Assembly (NCBI GenBank): GCA_035772405.1
Contig: JAYKKM010000310.1
Coordinates: 429,001-493,000, forward strand
Source: Chrysogorgia sp. JL179-B06
Lineage: Eukaryota; Cnidaria; Anthozoa; Scleralcyonacea; Chrysogorgiidae
Direction of reading: 5' to 3'
DNA length: 64,000 bases
A model generated the notes under the pieces. The model was not told the DNA's origin and searched no databases. It saw only the letters and a list, made by a program, of their open reading frames with translations. Positions 55,239 through 64,000 of the stretch are shown in pieces. Made by a program: the position numbers and the translations under genes. Positions within the stretch are counted from its first letter, which is position 1. Every line of letters begins with the position of its first letter.

Positions 55239-55752
55239 AATCCACACACGAAAGTCGCATTGGGCTACTCTCCAAATCGTTGGCAGTAATATATATCTCT
55301 ACGACTCAGCTTACACATCTGCATGTTCTTCAACACTTGGCATCATAGCGCAGCTTGTGCATAGCAAAGATCGCTCCATTCAAGTGCAGTTAATGAATGT
55401 TGCTAAACAAGCAGGTGCATCGGACTGCGGATTGTACGCGTTAGCAACGATGACATCTTTAGCAGTTGGTGTTGATCCTGTTACTGTCATATTCAACAAC
55501 GAGGAACTCCGCCCCCACCTTGCCAAGGTTTTGGAAACAGGGACAATCATACCTTTTCCTGTAATGAAGCATCGAAGACCAGCGGACCATGTGACAAAAG
55601 TGGAGAACTGCTTAATTTATTGTTACTGTAGGTTACCCGACACTGGTGAAAAAATGGTTTGTTGCGACAGTTGTGATGAATGGTTTCACATTTCTTGTGC
55701 ATGTGTTGACTCTGTCCTAACAGCTACTTGGGTTTGCAATAATTGCAATTAA
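55239..55752 (+). CDS. C48 (ULP1-like) protease C-terminal part fused to a PHD finger
   Basis: After an acceptor (TTATTTTCCAATAG, about 55238) the frame gives HTRKSHWATLQIVGSNIYLY and YDSAYTSACSSTLGIIAQL, then QVQLMNVAKQAGASDCGLYA, ALATMTSLAVGVDPVTVIFN, and finally a PHD-like zinc finger CLIYCYCRLPDTGEKMVCCD / SCDEWFHISC / WVCNNC to TAA 55752. HW, Asp in YDS, Gln in VAKQ and Cys in SDCGLY correspond to the His-Asp-Gln-Cys arrangement of ULP1/SENP-type proteases. The first protease strands must be in earlier exons. C48-like proteases are carried by several large DNA transposons. No disabling change in this exon. Confidence 0.6.
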
Positions 55753-56455
55753 TAGACAATCAAGAGGCAGGGACCGGAAACGCTATTGTTGGAACATGTT
55801 TCGGTTTTGCTTGGTAAAGAAGAGGCACAAATCCTGTTTAATATTAAGTTATTAGGTTTATTCAAGTTTATTTTGAACGTGTCCTTCAACAACAATACTC
55901 AATAGCGATTTTTTTTCAGCTTGTAAATACGATGCGACGGTAATGAGAAGTTAATAACCATATAATACTATCTCGAATACTATATTGTAAATAAGTCATC
56001 TATATTTACTGCTATATTATATTCTTACCTCGCTTGCCATTCAAAACCGACACTTTACTTTAGAAATCGCTTTCGAGCCAGCGAGTCTAATATTTCCCAA
56101 TTTATTCTGCGTGCTTGTAACAGACATATATTATACAGTTATCACTCCAAAGATAAGTGTCTGGTATAGTATTATAAATCTAGATTAAGTATCATTCAGA
56201 GCTCGATTCAGAGCTCGATTCAGATATAACCCGTCTCACGGTATAATGGTTCTTTCACAACGAGTTTCACAAAGCATTTTGGTTCGAAGTTCGTTGCACT
56301 CGAGGTTTTACTGTGAGTAAACTCGTTACTTAATCTACTCGATCTTCTTTGTAACATGTTTACGGACTAACATAGCTTGTAACTTCTTCATATTAGCGAA
56401 TCAAAGCAAATCCAACATCAGCGAATAAGCCTTGTAATTTAATAACTATCAGGTT
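55753..56455. other. No recognised gene
   Basis: AT-rich, no supported exon. Confidence 0.45.
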
Positions 56456-56459
56456 AATA

Positions 56460-56690
56460 AAGAAATCTCAAAATCCGTGCAGAAATCTTTAAATCATGCA
56501 AGAAATCTTGAAATCACAAAAGAAATCTTGAAATCACGAAATAAATCTTGAAATCAATATCGAAATCTGAAATCTATTAGAAATCTTGAAATCAGCTGTG
56601 AAATCAGCGGAAATCAAGAAATCAGCGGAAATCAAGAAATCACTTATGGAAATCAGTTCAGAAATCACGTGATTTCGAAATCCCGTACGT
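56460..56690. repeat. GAAATC array, right
   Basis: About 18 GAAATC or AAATCTTGAAATCA words in direct orientation, ending GTGATTTCGAAATCCCGTACG. Same word and orientation as 53217-53335. Confidence 0.85.
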
Positions 56691-56779
56691 TTTTATGGCC
56701 GTGGCCACCTGTCCGCCATCTTTGCATCCCTACGTACAACGTACGTGTCACTGAGTGCAGCTCAAGGGACGTATACCTC

Positions 56780-56945
56780 TCACTCACACTTCACTCATAT
56801 TCTGCGCTTCACTTGAGTGTGAGTGGTGTCGTTGAATGGTTGGAGTGTGAGTGTAGCATTATACTCAGTGAGTGTGAGTGGACACTCATTGAGTGGTGAG
56901 TTGCACTCATTGAGAATGAGCGTCCACTCATTGAGTGTGAGTGCG
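56780..56945. repeat. Subterminal CACTCA/TGAGTG repeats, right
   Basis: Words such as TCACTCACACTTCACTCA, GAGTGTGAGTG and CACTCATTGAGTG, mirroring the left end of the Harbinger element. Confidence 0.8.
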
Positions 56946-58038
56946 CTTTTAGAATACAGGCGTAAGTCGCAATCTATCACGCGGAAAATAAAGTCAGTCA
57001 CCACCACATATCAAATGAAAGGCACGCTTCTAGTTGCTACAAAGAGTGAACGGGACCTTGGTGTCTGGATATCCTCAGACCTGAGTTGGAGCAAGCAAGC
57101 TTCCGCACAGTCAACTCGTACAAACCAATTACTCGGGTACATCAGGAGAAACACACGGTACATTCGAAGCACTGCAGTGAAGAAAACCATCCACCTGGCA
57201 CTAGTACTTCCACACTTAGGTTACGTTACACAGGTCTGGGCACCTCAGAGTATTGATCTAGTCGCGAAGTTGGAACAAACTCAAAGGCGGGCAACCAAAT
57301 ACATATTAAACCTACCATTTACTTGTCTTGATAGCTATAGCTCTAGGCTACTTTCATTATCCTTACTTCCCATTTGTTATTGGCATGAGTACTTAAACAT
57401 GGTCTTTTTCTTTAAAATAACACATGGCTTAGTCACTGTAGACCCATGTGTCGTACCACGTATGCGTACCACCAGCAGATATACTAGATCTTCAAGCAAC
57501 TCTACCGTTACAAAGTACATAATAAGCAAATGTAAAACAACCACCTACCAAAGATCGTACTTGATAAGAGCAACCAGAATATGGAACACTTTAGCCGACA
57601 AACTAAATCTATGTATGCAAACCTTAATTTATTCAGATCAACCATGCCCAGATACTACTTTAAATCCCTAGCAAACACCTATAACTGTGATGATCCTAGA
57701 TCCTTTAAAACTATCTGCTTGAAGTGTAATTCGTCTCGTAGCATTACCTGTACGATCACTTGTTGTTATTAATATTGTTATTAATATCTTGGCGTGGTGT
57801 AGAAATGGAGTATTGCGGCCCTCCTGAGCTACAGTTGTTGTTTATTATTATTTGTAAATATACTTTTAAATTCTGGGTCCGCAGTAATTGGCTATGCTGT
57901 TGCGGTCACCCTGCCATTGTTTTATTACTATATAGTGTAATCTATGTTAGGTTGTTTTTTTTTGTTTTTTGGTGTTGTTTTTTTTGCACAATGGTGAAGC
58001 TAATAAAAATAAATGAATAAATAAAATAAAAATAAATA

Positions 58039-58505
58039 AACCAGCGGATATTATGGAAATACAATACTCCATACAGACATCATGGAGCGAAATCCAAACA
58101 GACCGTGATTCAAGCTATCGTTTGATACCAAATATCAGGTAAACTGTGAAATTTATAGGAGAATAGAGACGATATTTTTACATATTTTGCGACTAGTCAA
58201 GAAATTGTCAGAAATGGCCTAAATTCGGCTTCAATAAACTTTTTCTACGACCGAGTTACAAAGATATAAATTTGGTGGTTTTGTTATTGGACATCAAGGT
58301 GAGAATCGTATGTTTTTTGTTTTTCGTATTTTTCTTTTATTAGGCGAATAATAAGGCTTTTCTCTGCTACTACTGCGAACTGACCTCCATGTTTACTGTA
58401 TAATATTACAGATGTCGTTGTAGTCACTGGTCGGTGAATTCGTCGGTTGAGAAGCAAAGTTGGACTGGATCACTGGAAATGTTAGACGCACACAGTAACC
58501 ACAAG
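58039..58505. other. No recognised gene
   Basis: Sequence between the LINE tail and the next candidate gene, no exon supported. CTACGACCGAGTTACAAAGA (about 58247) resembles dispersed repeats. Confidence 0.4.
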
Positions 58506-58509
58506 AAAA

Positions 58510-59158
58510 ATGCCAACGAAGAAGCCAAATCTCTTTGCTGTTGGTGCGTTTATGAAGACAAAACGTCTTCAACAAGTACATGATGCGGCGCAGAAGGCAG
58601 TGCTTCGCGATGAGCTGAGAGTACTCACCGACAACAAACTAAAAGGTTAAGATTATAAAAATTATAAATCCTAGCTGATTCAAATTTCTCAGTTGTGGTT
58701 TTTTTGTATCTGCGCGAAGCGCATATACATTGCTATCGTGCAGTTAGGTTTGTGTGTGTGTTAGCTTGTAGCCAATCAGCGATCAGCGCGCTCCGAGAAT
58801 ATGTCGACAACTTCCGACTTTGATATATTTCGACGCCATTGTTTCAAGAATATTCAAGAAGAATTCTTTACAATTCGGTAAGTGTTTTTTTATATGAACT
58901 ACAATAAATTTGCAAGTGTGATCTACAACAGTTTTCGTAGGTTGTATGGAGTCAGCGACATGACGCCAAAAGATTTTTAAAGCCTCGTTAAAATCAAAAT
59001 ATTCTGCCAAGACAGCCGGCAACACGTGTTTGACCAGTTTATACAAGAGACTCTCAACCTCTTCGGAGGACAATTCAACCTCTTTGGAGGACAAGACAAC
59101 CTCTTCAGAGGACAATTCAACCTCTTCGGAGGACAATTCAACCTCTTCGGAGGACTAA
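58510..59158 (+). CDS. Three-exon candidate gene with acidic Ser/Thr-rich tail (one T-run shift)
   Basis: Exon 1: ATG 58510, MPTKKPNLFAVGAFMKTKRL, QQVHDAAQKAVLRDELRVLT, donor CTAAAAG-GTTAAG (58647). Exon 2: acceptor AGCTTGTAG (about 58770), in phase, RSARSENMSTTSDFDIFRRH, FKNIQEEFFTIR, donor ATTCG-GTAAGTG (58877). Exon 3: acceptor TTTTCGTAG (about 58940), in phase, LYGVSDMTPKDF. Then a five-T run puts a TAA in frame; with the frame moved by one base the protein-like reading goes on (KASLKSKYSAKTAGNT, LTSLYKRLSTSSEDNSTS) into TSSEDNS repeats and stops at about 59158. Three joins keeping phase argue for a real gene. The shift is either a sequence error in the T run or a disabling mutation. Family unknown; the charged helical body and acidic tail suggest a nuclear protein (inference). 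Confidence 0.45.
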
Positions 59159-59702
59159 GCAACCTCTTCGAAGGACTAAACAACCTTTTCGGAGGACAAT
59201 TCAACCTCTTCGAAGGACTAAACAACCTCTTCGAAGGACAATTCAACCTCCTCGGAGGACTAAACAACCTCTTCGGAGGACAATTCAACCTCTTCGGAGG
59301 ACAATTCAACCTCTTCGAAGGACTAAACAACCTCTTCGAAGGACTAAACAACCTCCTCCTCGGACTAAACAACCTCTTCAGAGGACAATTCAACCTCTTC
59401 GGAGGACAATTCAACCTCTTCGAAAGACTAAACAACCTCTTCGAAGGACTAAACAACCTTTTCGGAGGACAATTCAACCTCTTCGGAGGACAATTCAACC
59501 TCTTCGAAGGACTAAACAACCTCTTCAGAGGACAATTCAACCTCTTCGGAGGACAATTCAACCTCTTCGGAGGACTAAACAACCTCTTCGAAGGACAATT
59601 CAACCTCTTCGAAGGACAATTCAACCTCCTCGGAGGACAATTCAACCTCTTCGGAGGACTAAACAACCTCTTCGGAGGACAATTCAACCTCTTCGGAACC
59701 TC
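59055..59702. repeat. 21-bp minisatellite, about 31 copies
   Basis: Two unit types alternate irregularly: ACAATTCAACCTCTTCGGAGG and ACTAAACAACCTCTTCGAAGG. The 21-bp period keeps all frames in register: plus-strand NLFGGQF/NLFGGLN and QPLRRT, and minus-strand NCPPKRLFSPPKRL, stay open throughout, while the TSSEDNS frame is stopped by the TAA in the second unit type. The two long frames are consequences of the repeat; only the first few units appear to code, as the tail of the preceding gene. Confidence 0.9.
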
Positions 59703-59766
59703 TTGTATCTATGTTATACAACTATTTTAACTTTATGTTCAACTGCATTTTATTCAACTGTTCAAC

Positions 59767-59870
59767 TTTATACATCTGTTTGATATTACATGTTCATCTG
59801 TTTAATATTACATCTGTTTAATATTACATCTGTTTAATATTACATGTTTAATATTACATGTTCATGAACT
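59767..59870. repeat. ATCTGTTTAATATTAC tandem repeat
   Basis: Four to five copies of a 16-bp unit with small variations (TACATCTGTTTAATAT, TTACATGTTCATCTG). Confidence 0.85.
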
Positions 59871-60079
59871 ACATTATTTGTGAATAGGTGTTGAGAACGG
59901 TTACAACACAAGGGGGGCAGGGTCAACAGGGGGGCCGGGGAGTCAACAGGGGGGGGGATACGTGAGACATCCGCAAATGTGCCTGCACTGGATTTAGTAT
60001 CTGGTCGGATAGTGGATAATCTCAATATCCGTTCGGATATTTTCTATTATCCGGCCAGATATCGGATAATTTGTTTTTG

Positions 60080-60640
60080 ACATGGTAAATTGTTTGCTAC
60101 TCAAGCTCAGAAAATGTTTCTGAGCTCCAGACGGGAATCGAACCCGCAACCTTCATGATCTCCGGTTAGATGCTCTAACCATTGAGCTACCAGAACTCAG
60201 ATGGCAGAACGAAGGCTATGTTGTGTACTAGTTCGTACATGCAACATACATACTGCTAATTCAGCAGTCTCGATATGTCTGTATATCTTATCAGAATATA
60301 TTATAATGTGACTTGCAGCTTGGTTATTTTAATATGGTAAATTGTTTGCTACTCAAGCTTTTAATGCAAACTCAGAAAATGTTTCTGAGCTCCAGACACG
60401 AATCGAACCCGTATTTTGTATTTACGTAATTAGCAGTACGTACGGTATGTCGCATGTACGAACTAGTACGCAACGTAGCCTTCATTCTACCATCTGAGTT
60501 CTAGTAGCTCAATGGTTAGAGCGTCTAACCAGAGATCATGAAGGTTGCAGTCGATTCCCGTCTGGGGCTCAGAAACATTTTCTGAGTTTGCGTTAAAAGC
60601 TTGAGTAGCAAACAATTTACCATATTAAAATAAGTCACAT
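60080..60640. repeat. tRNA-derived SINE copies, inverted pair
   Basis: A minus-strand copy (head about 60195 to 60110) has an A box (TAGCTCAATGGTTAGAGC) and B box (GGGTTCGATTCCCG). The acceptor arms can pair, but the anticodon stem cannot, so it is not a functional tRNA. A truncated minus copy follows at about 60333-60415, then a plus copy with head at about 60494-60582 (B box mutated to CAGTCGATTCC). The outer words ATGGTAAATTGTTTGCTACT and its inversion bracket the cluster, and TTCTGAG...CTCAGAA forms a hairpin next to each head. Confidence 0.75.
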
Positions 60641-62033
60641 TTAATATATTTTTTATTATATGTTTTTCAAGGTGTATTAAATTTGTGTTAATTCAAATAA
60701 ATATATAAAAAATAGACATCAAATCAATACAACAAAACACAAAAAATTAAGTTCAGTAATGAAACTTAGTAACAATATAGCTCACAGACAAAGTTGCTTA
60801 TAACAGTTAACACTTAACACATTTCAATAATACTCCAGTTTGTTTATGTTTATAAGATCTATTAATCTATTTCATACAAAACAGTTAATAAGTTATAATT
60901 TAATATATATTTTTTAATCTTTTACATGCATGTTTACAACCAAGTTGGATTAATCTTTTCTTTTTCAATTTTTCAAGTTTAATACTATTTATACTTGCAA
61001 AATACAGTACTATTTTATAACATTGTTATTGGTATAATGTACTGCAGGCTCAATCCGGGTTAAGGGATGATTAATTGCACTTTTATCAAATTTCAAAGGG
61101 TTATTTTATAAATGAAATGCATCTGTGTTTCGGATCCTTGTGTCCTTCAAGTTAATATAGAAACATTCATGGAACATTGGAAGAACTCAAAATAGCAATA
61201 AAACATTCGCTCTTTGGGCCAGTGTTCCCCGCCACAAAAATGCCATGAGAATATCGAAAACATGTCTTTATATACATACGCTCCCTGTACATATTAGCGC
61301 AGATACATGTACGCCTGAGCGGACCTATTTTCTAAATTTATTATTACTCGGGTTACCTGTGGTAACCGAGTCTAGGTTTACCGTCCGTTTCTGTTTTTTT
61401 CATGTCGTGGTACCCAGGCTCCCAGGTTTGGTCGCGATTTTGCAATTCTTGCGTATAACCAATAACAATATTTCCCGAGGTTATTAGTGGCAACTATCTA
61501 TCTTCGAGATTATCTTCACAAACACAGTTTAATTACAATGTTTAGCGTGCTTTTGGCAACTGTCTGGTTTTCTATTCATTCCATTGCTGATTGGTACTCT
61601 ATCTTCACAAACGCAGTTTATAATTACAATGTTTACGGTAAGATACCTTATTTACATTTTTAATTTTATTGAGCAGCAGAGAGGGAGTGTTGGCCCCACG
61701 TGTTTATAAATTACGGAAAGTTCATCATATACAATTGCTTCGTTCTATTTTAAAACCTTATTTAATTTGATAACAATCAACAAGTACACGCAATATAAAC
61801 CTACGAAATTATATTTAAAGAGATTTTTGAGCAACCTGATTTGTATTTTAAATGTGGTATCAACTATCAAAACTCAAAAGTGGACGGGTATTCTATAATT
61901 GCTCCTTGAGCACATTGAACAACGATAGTCACACAATGAAAATATATATGCACATGGTCCTTCCTTCAGCCAGGATTTCAGCCCAGCCTCAAATATTATA
62001 AAACAAATCTCTTAGAAATTGACATTGTGATTA

Positions 62034-62062
62034 GTATATATATATATATATATATATATATA
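62034..62062. repeat. TA microsatellite
   Basis: Pure TA repeat. Confidence 0.9.
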
Positions 62063-62845
62063 GCTAAAGTTCAGCCATGACAATGTTGGACTCAAATGTG
62101 TTCATGTAATCAGCACTAATCACTCACAACTATAGGGCAAAGTTTCTTTGTGGATTCCTACACAAGACACTGGTTCAGGGGCCAGGACCCAAAGCATGGC
62201 TAACCATAACCATTTTGGTTGTGCATATATCAAGAAACAGCTGCAGGCACCACATTTTAAGACCAGTCCTGGTTATAACTTACAATGACGTTCAGTCCTG
62301 CATGGTTTCCATATATCCAGTACTGTATTTATTATACATACTTGTGAAATGGCAATGTGAAATATATTTCACTGAAAAAATATATTGTACCCGCTTCCAG
62401 TATATCTAGTATTGGTAATCAGAATGCCAAATTTGTAATAGACCTTGATGGCTGAGCTACAGTACTAGTGGTCTATTGGTGTTAGACCAGGAATATTCCT
62501 ATCTTGACCAATCAGAAGCCACAAAATATTCACACTGCAAGCAAAACCTGAAATCTAGCCAAACATGGTGTCTGCTAAAATTTGTATATGAGTAAAATAA
62601 ATATGAAAACATGTACGGTAATGGGAAATTGTTCAGTTTGACATTTTCGAATATGAAAATGAATTTGCTTGTCTATGGAGTATATCTACACCAAATTTGA
62701 AGCAAAGTAATTACTATCTCATTTTTTAATCATCAATCCAGTCCACAAAGTCAACATAGACAGAACTTCACTGCCATAATTCCCATCACTGGCATATTAT
62801 GGCCATTGAAAATATCATCATTATTACAAACTCAGTGGAATTTCA

Positions 62846-63090
62846 AGTCGCCATTCATGCAGCCAAAGAAATTACCGTTATTCCAATGTCCACCAAAATA
62901 ACTTTGCTTTATAATTAGCACTTGCTGGAATCGATGGAATGTATTGTGATTGTAACAATACCATATCAAATCAAGCCACTGCCATTCATACATCCAAAGA
63001 AATTACCGTTATTCAAATGTCCACCATGCATGCTTGAATCAACGGAAACATTAAAGTGATTGTAACATTGCCATTATCAAACTAAGCGAC
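62846..63090. repeat. Two-copy tandem repeat, about 115-140 bp
   Basis: GCCATTCAT.CA.CCAAAGAAATTACCGTTATTC..ATGTCCACCA occurs at about 62850 and 62987; each copy ends in GTGATTGTAACA...CCAT.ATCAAA.... The copies differ by indels. Confidence 0.75.
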
Positions 63091-63244
63091 TGTCGACAAA
63101 TGTCAAAGCCACAAACTGGATTAATTGCATATGTTTCGCCATTCCATGCATCTCTCTTTTACATATTCTAGCTATTAAAGAAGACTATAAATGCCAAAAT
63201 GGTCTGAATATATCGAACCGAGTATGACTGTGTCTTTAGATAAA

Positions 63245-63300
63245 GAATGAACATGTTCGGGGGCGGAGATAAAACCCTGGGTACGAGGTTGCATGTTCTG
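63245..63300 (-). repeat. Dispersed repeat head, inverted copy
   Basis: GGGGGCGGAGATAAAACCCTGGGTACGAGGTTG is the inverse of the segment at about 7980-8015. Confidence 0.7.
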
Positions 63301-64000
63301 ATGCCATGGCAATTGACATACATCTACTGATGTATTGTATTGTATAAATCATTATCCTGGTCCAAATATCCAATGAAAATTGTGAACACTATCAAAACAG
63401 TATATAAATAGCAACTAGAATATAAGTACACAAAATGTCACTATACTGTGTCATGTACTTCACTTCAGTTAATTGACAGTAAAATACCATGTACAGTATT
63501 AGTATATGAATTATATGTTGTCCCGATCTTGGTTCTCCATACATGTATAATATTAATAAATAAAAAAATTATCCTTTGTAATATGTTGTAATAATTAATA
63601 AGACAAGTGAGCGGGTTTTCTAATTCTAACTGTCTAACATATGCGCGCCATATGTCCCTAAATTTGTCCACTAATGAAGTAACCCGAGTTAACGCCTAGC
63701 GGGCGTCTTGTTTAATATAGAAAGCGTTTCTTTCCTATAACATATTTAATTGCAATTAACATTACTCATTCATTATTCATTATTCTTGGACATTCGACCT
63801 GCTCTGAGTCAATAGATCAAATGATATAATCGTTGCAGTTCTGCATGTTAATTTACATCAAAGTATGGGCTTTAAAATCTGGGGACATTTTGTATATCTT
63901 TAAGTATTGCAGGAATCACTTCCGGCTCCCTGTTTTAACCAAGTTTAATTCCAAGAAACTGAATGATTTCCTGGAATTGATTAGTCTGAAATTTGAAATT

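Larger units (their letters stand above)
50857..56962. mobile_element. PIF/Harbinger DNA transposon, 6.1 kb
   Basis: Terminal inverted repeats: GGCCTGTATTCTAAAAGC (50857) and its inversion GCTTTTAGAATACAGGCG (ending 56962), with only the outermost base differing. The three bases TAA flank both ends (50854-50856, 56963-56965), the typical Harbinger target duplication. Ends are packed with CACTCA/TGAGTG words (50870-51000; 56780-56945), likely transposase or Myb binding sites. Two canonical genes are present (Myb-like, plus strand; DDE transposase, minus strand). About 3.5 kb beyond the transposase is extra and may be a nested element. Confidence 0.9.
50085..58038 (+). mobile_element. LINE split by the Harbinger element
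   Basis: The first part (50085-50856) has ATGPDEIPARLLKQTADVIA, NYRSISLLSIISKVLERC, YLDMSKAFDKVCHELLINKL, GVPQGSILGPALFLLYVND and MFADDTKVFKEIKSADDKI, with frameshifts near 50440 and 50600. The second part (56963-58038) has SERDLGVWISSDLSWSKQAS, IHLALVLPHLGYVTQVWAP and RIWNTLADKLN, then a 3' UTR and an AATAAATAAA-rich tail (about 57998-58038). Both halves read in the same frame across the insertion once one TAA is counted, so the LINE was still in frame at that point when hit. Confidence 0.85.
60645..64000. other. Gene-poor end of the window
   Basis: No supported exon. It contains a word ACTCGGGTTACCTG (61346) whose core ACTCGGGTTAC is inverted at about 63680, a TA microsatellite, a diverged tandem repeat and an inverted copy of the dispersed repeat head seen at 7983. 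Confidence 0.5.

Noticed and set aside
59026..59730. Two ORFs of about 235 codons on opposite strands (NLFGGQF and NCPPKRL repeats)
   Set aside because: Both come from the 21-bp minisatellite period, which keeps several frames open at once; neither has non-repeat domains of note.
60110..60200. tRNA gene
   Set aside because: Boxes A and B and the acceptor pairing are present, but the anticodon stem does not pair and neighbouring degenerate copies show it is a SINE head.

Overview
The window is eukaryotic (animal) DNA: AT-rich, with spliced genes, GT-AG introns, poly(A)-type retroelement tails and no operons. It is almost wholly transposable elements and degenerate multi-exon genes. A cnidarian, most likely an anthozoan, is my best guess, from the mix of families (P2X7-type ballast domain gene, Kolobok-like transposase gene, DUF3504-type recombinases, Ty1/copia with a copia-type primer site) and from short dispersed repeats I associate with corals and sea anemones. 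This is recognition from memory, not a search. I found no tRNA, rRNA or CRISPR, and no certainly conserved host gene.

Layout. 0-10 kb: decayed minus-strand genes (SAP-domain protein 2.3-3.0 kb; reverse-transcriptase scrap 3.5-3.9 kb; coiled-coil unit 4.35-5.26 kb; a multi-exon transposon-like gene 6.2-9.9 kb) and small repeats. 10.76-16.63 kb: a Ty3/gypsy element with 123-bp LTRs and target duplication CATAT, broken by a 2.3-kb insertion, frameshifts and loss of the integrase core. 17.1-18.7 kb: a second copy of the coiled-coil unit, cut off exactly at a TTAA. 18.7-30.9 kb: a plus-strand P2X7-type ballast-domain gene facing a 13-exon minus-strand Kolobok-like transposase gene. 31.5-33.2 kb: a decayed DUF3504 recombinase fragment and exons of an unknown gene.

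34.36-39.90 kb is the most interesting block. Inverted arms of about 190 bp enclose 5.54 kb holding a tyrosine recombinase (Crypton/DUF3504 type), a multi-domain ORF with FEN/PIN-like acidic motifs and a Cys-rich CXC-like tail, a hairpin element, and a repeated motif just upstream of the recombinase start.

40.9-42.4 kb: a 5'-truncated LINE. 43.39-47.77 kb: a young Ty1/copia element (LTRs differ at one site; duplication GTAAG) with one frame break in gag and an intact pol. 48.4-49.1 kb: tRNA-derived SINE copies. 50.1-58.0 kb: a second LINE, interrupted at a TAA by a 6.1-kb PIF/Harbinger element (Myb-like gene, DDE transposase, CACTCA-rich ends) that also holds a 3.5-kb segment with a C48-type protease/PHD ORF between GAAATC arrays. 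58.5-59.7 kb: a three-exon candidate gene whose acidic tail runs into a 21-bp minisatellite of about 31 copies. 59.7-64 kb: SINEs and simple repeats only.
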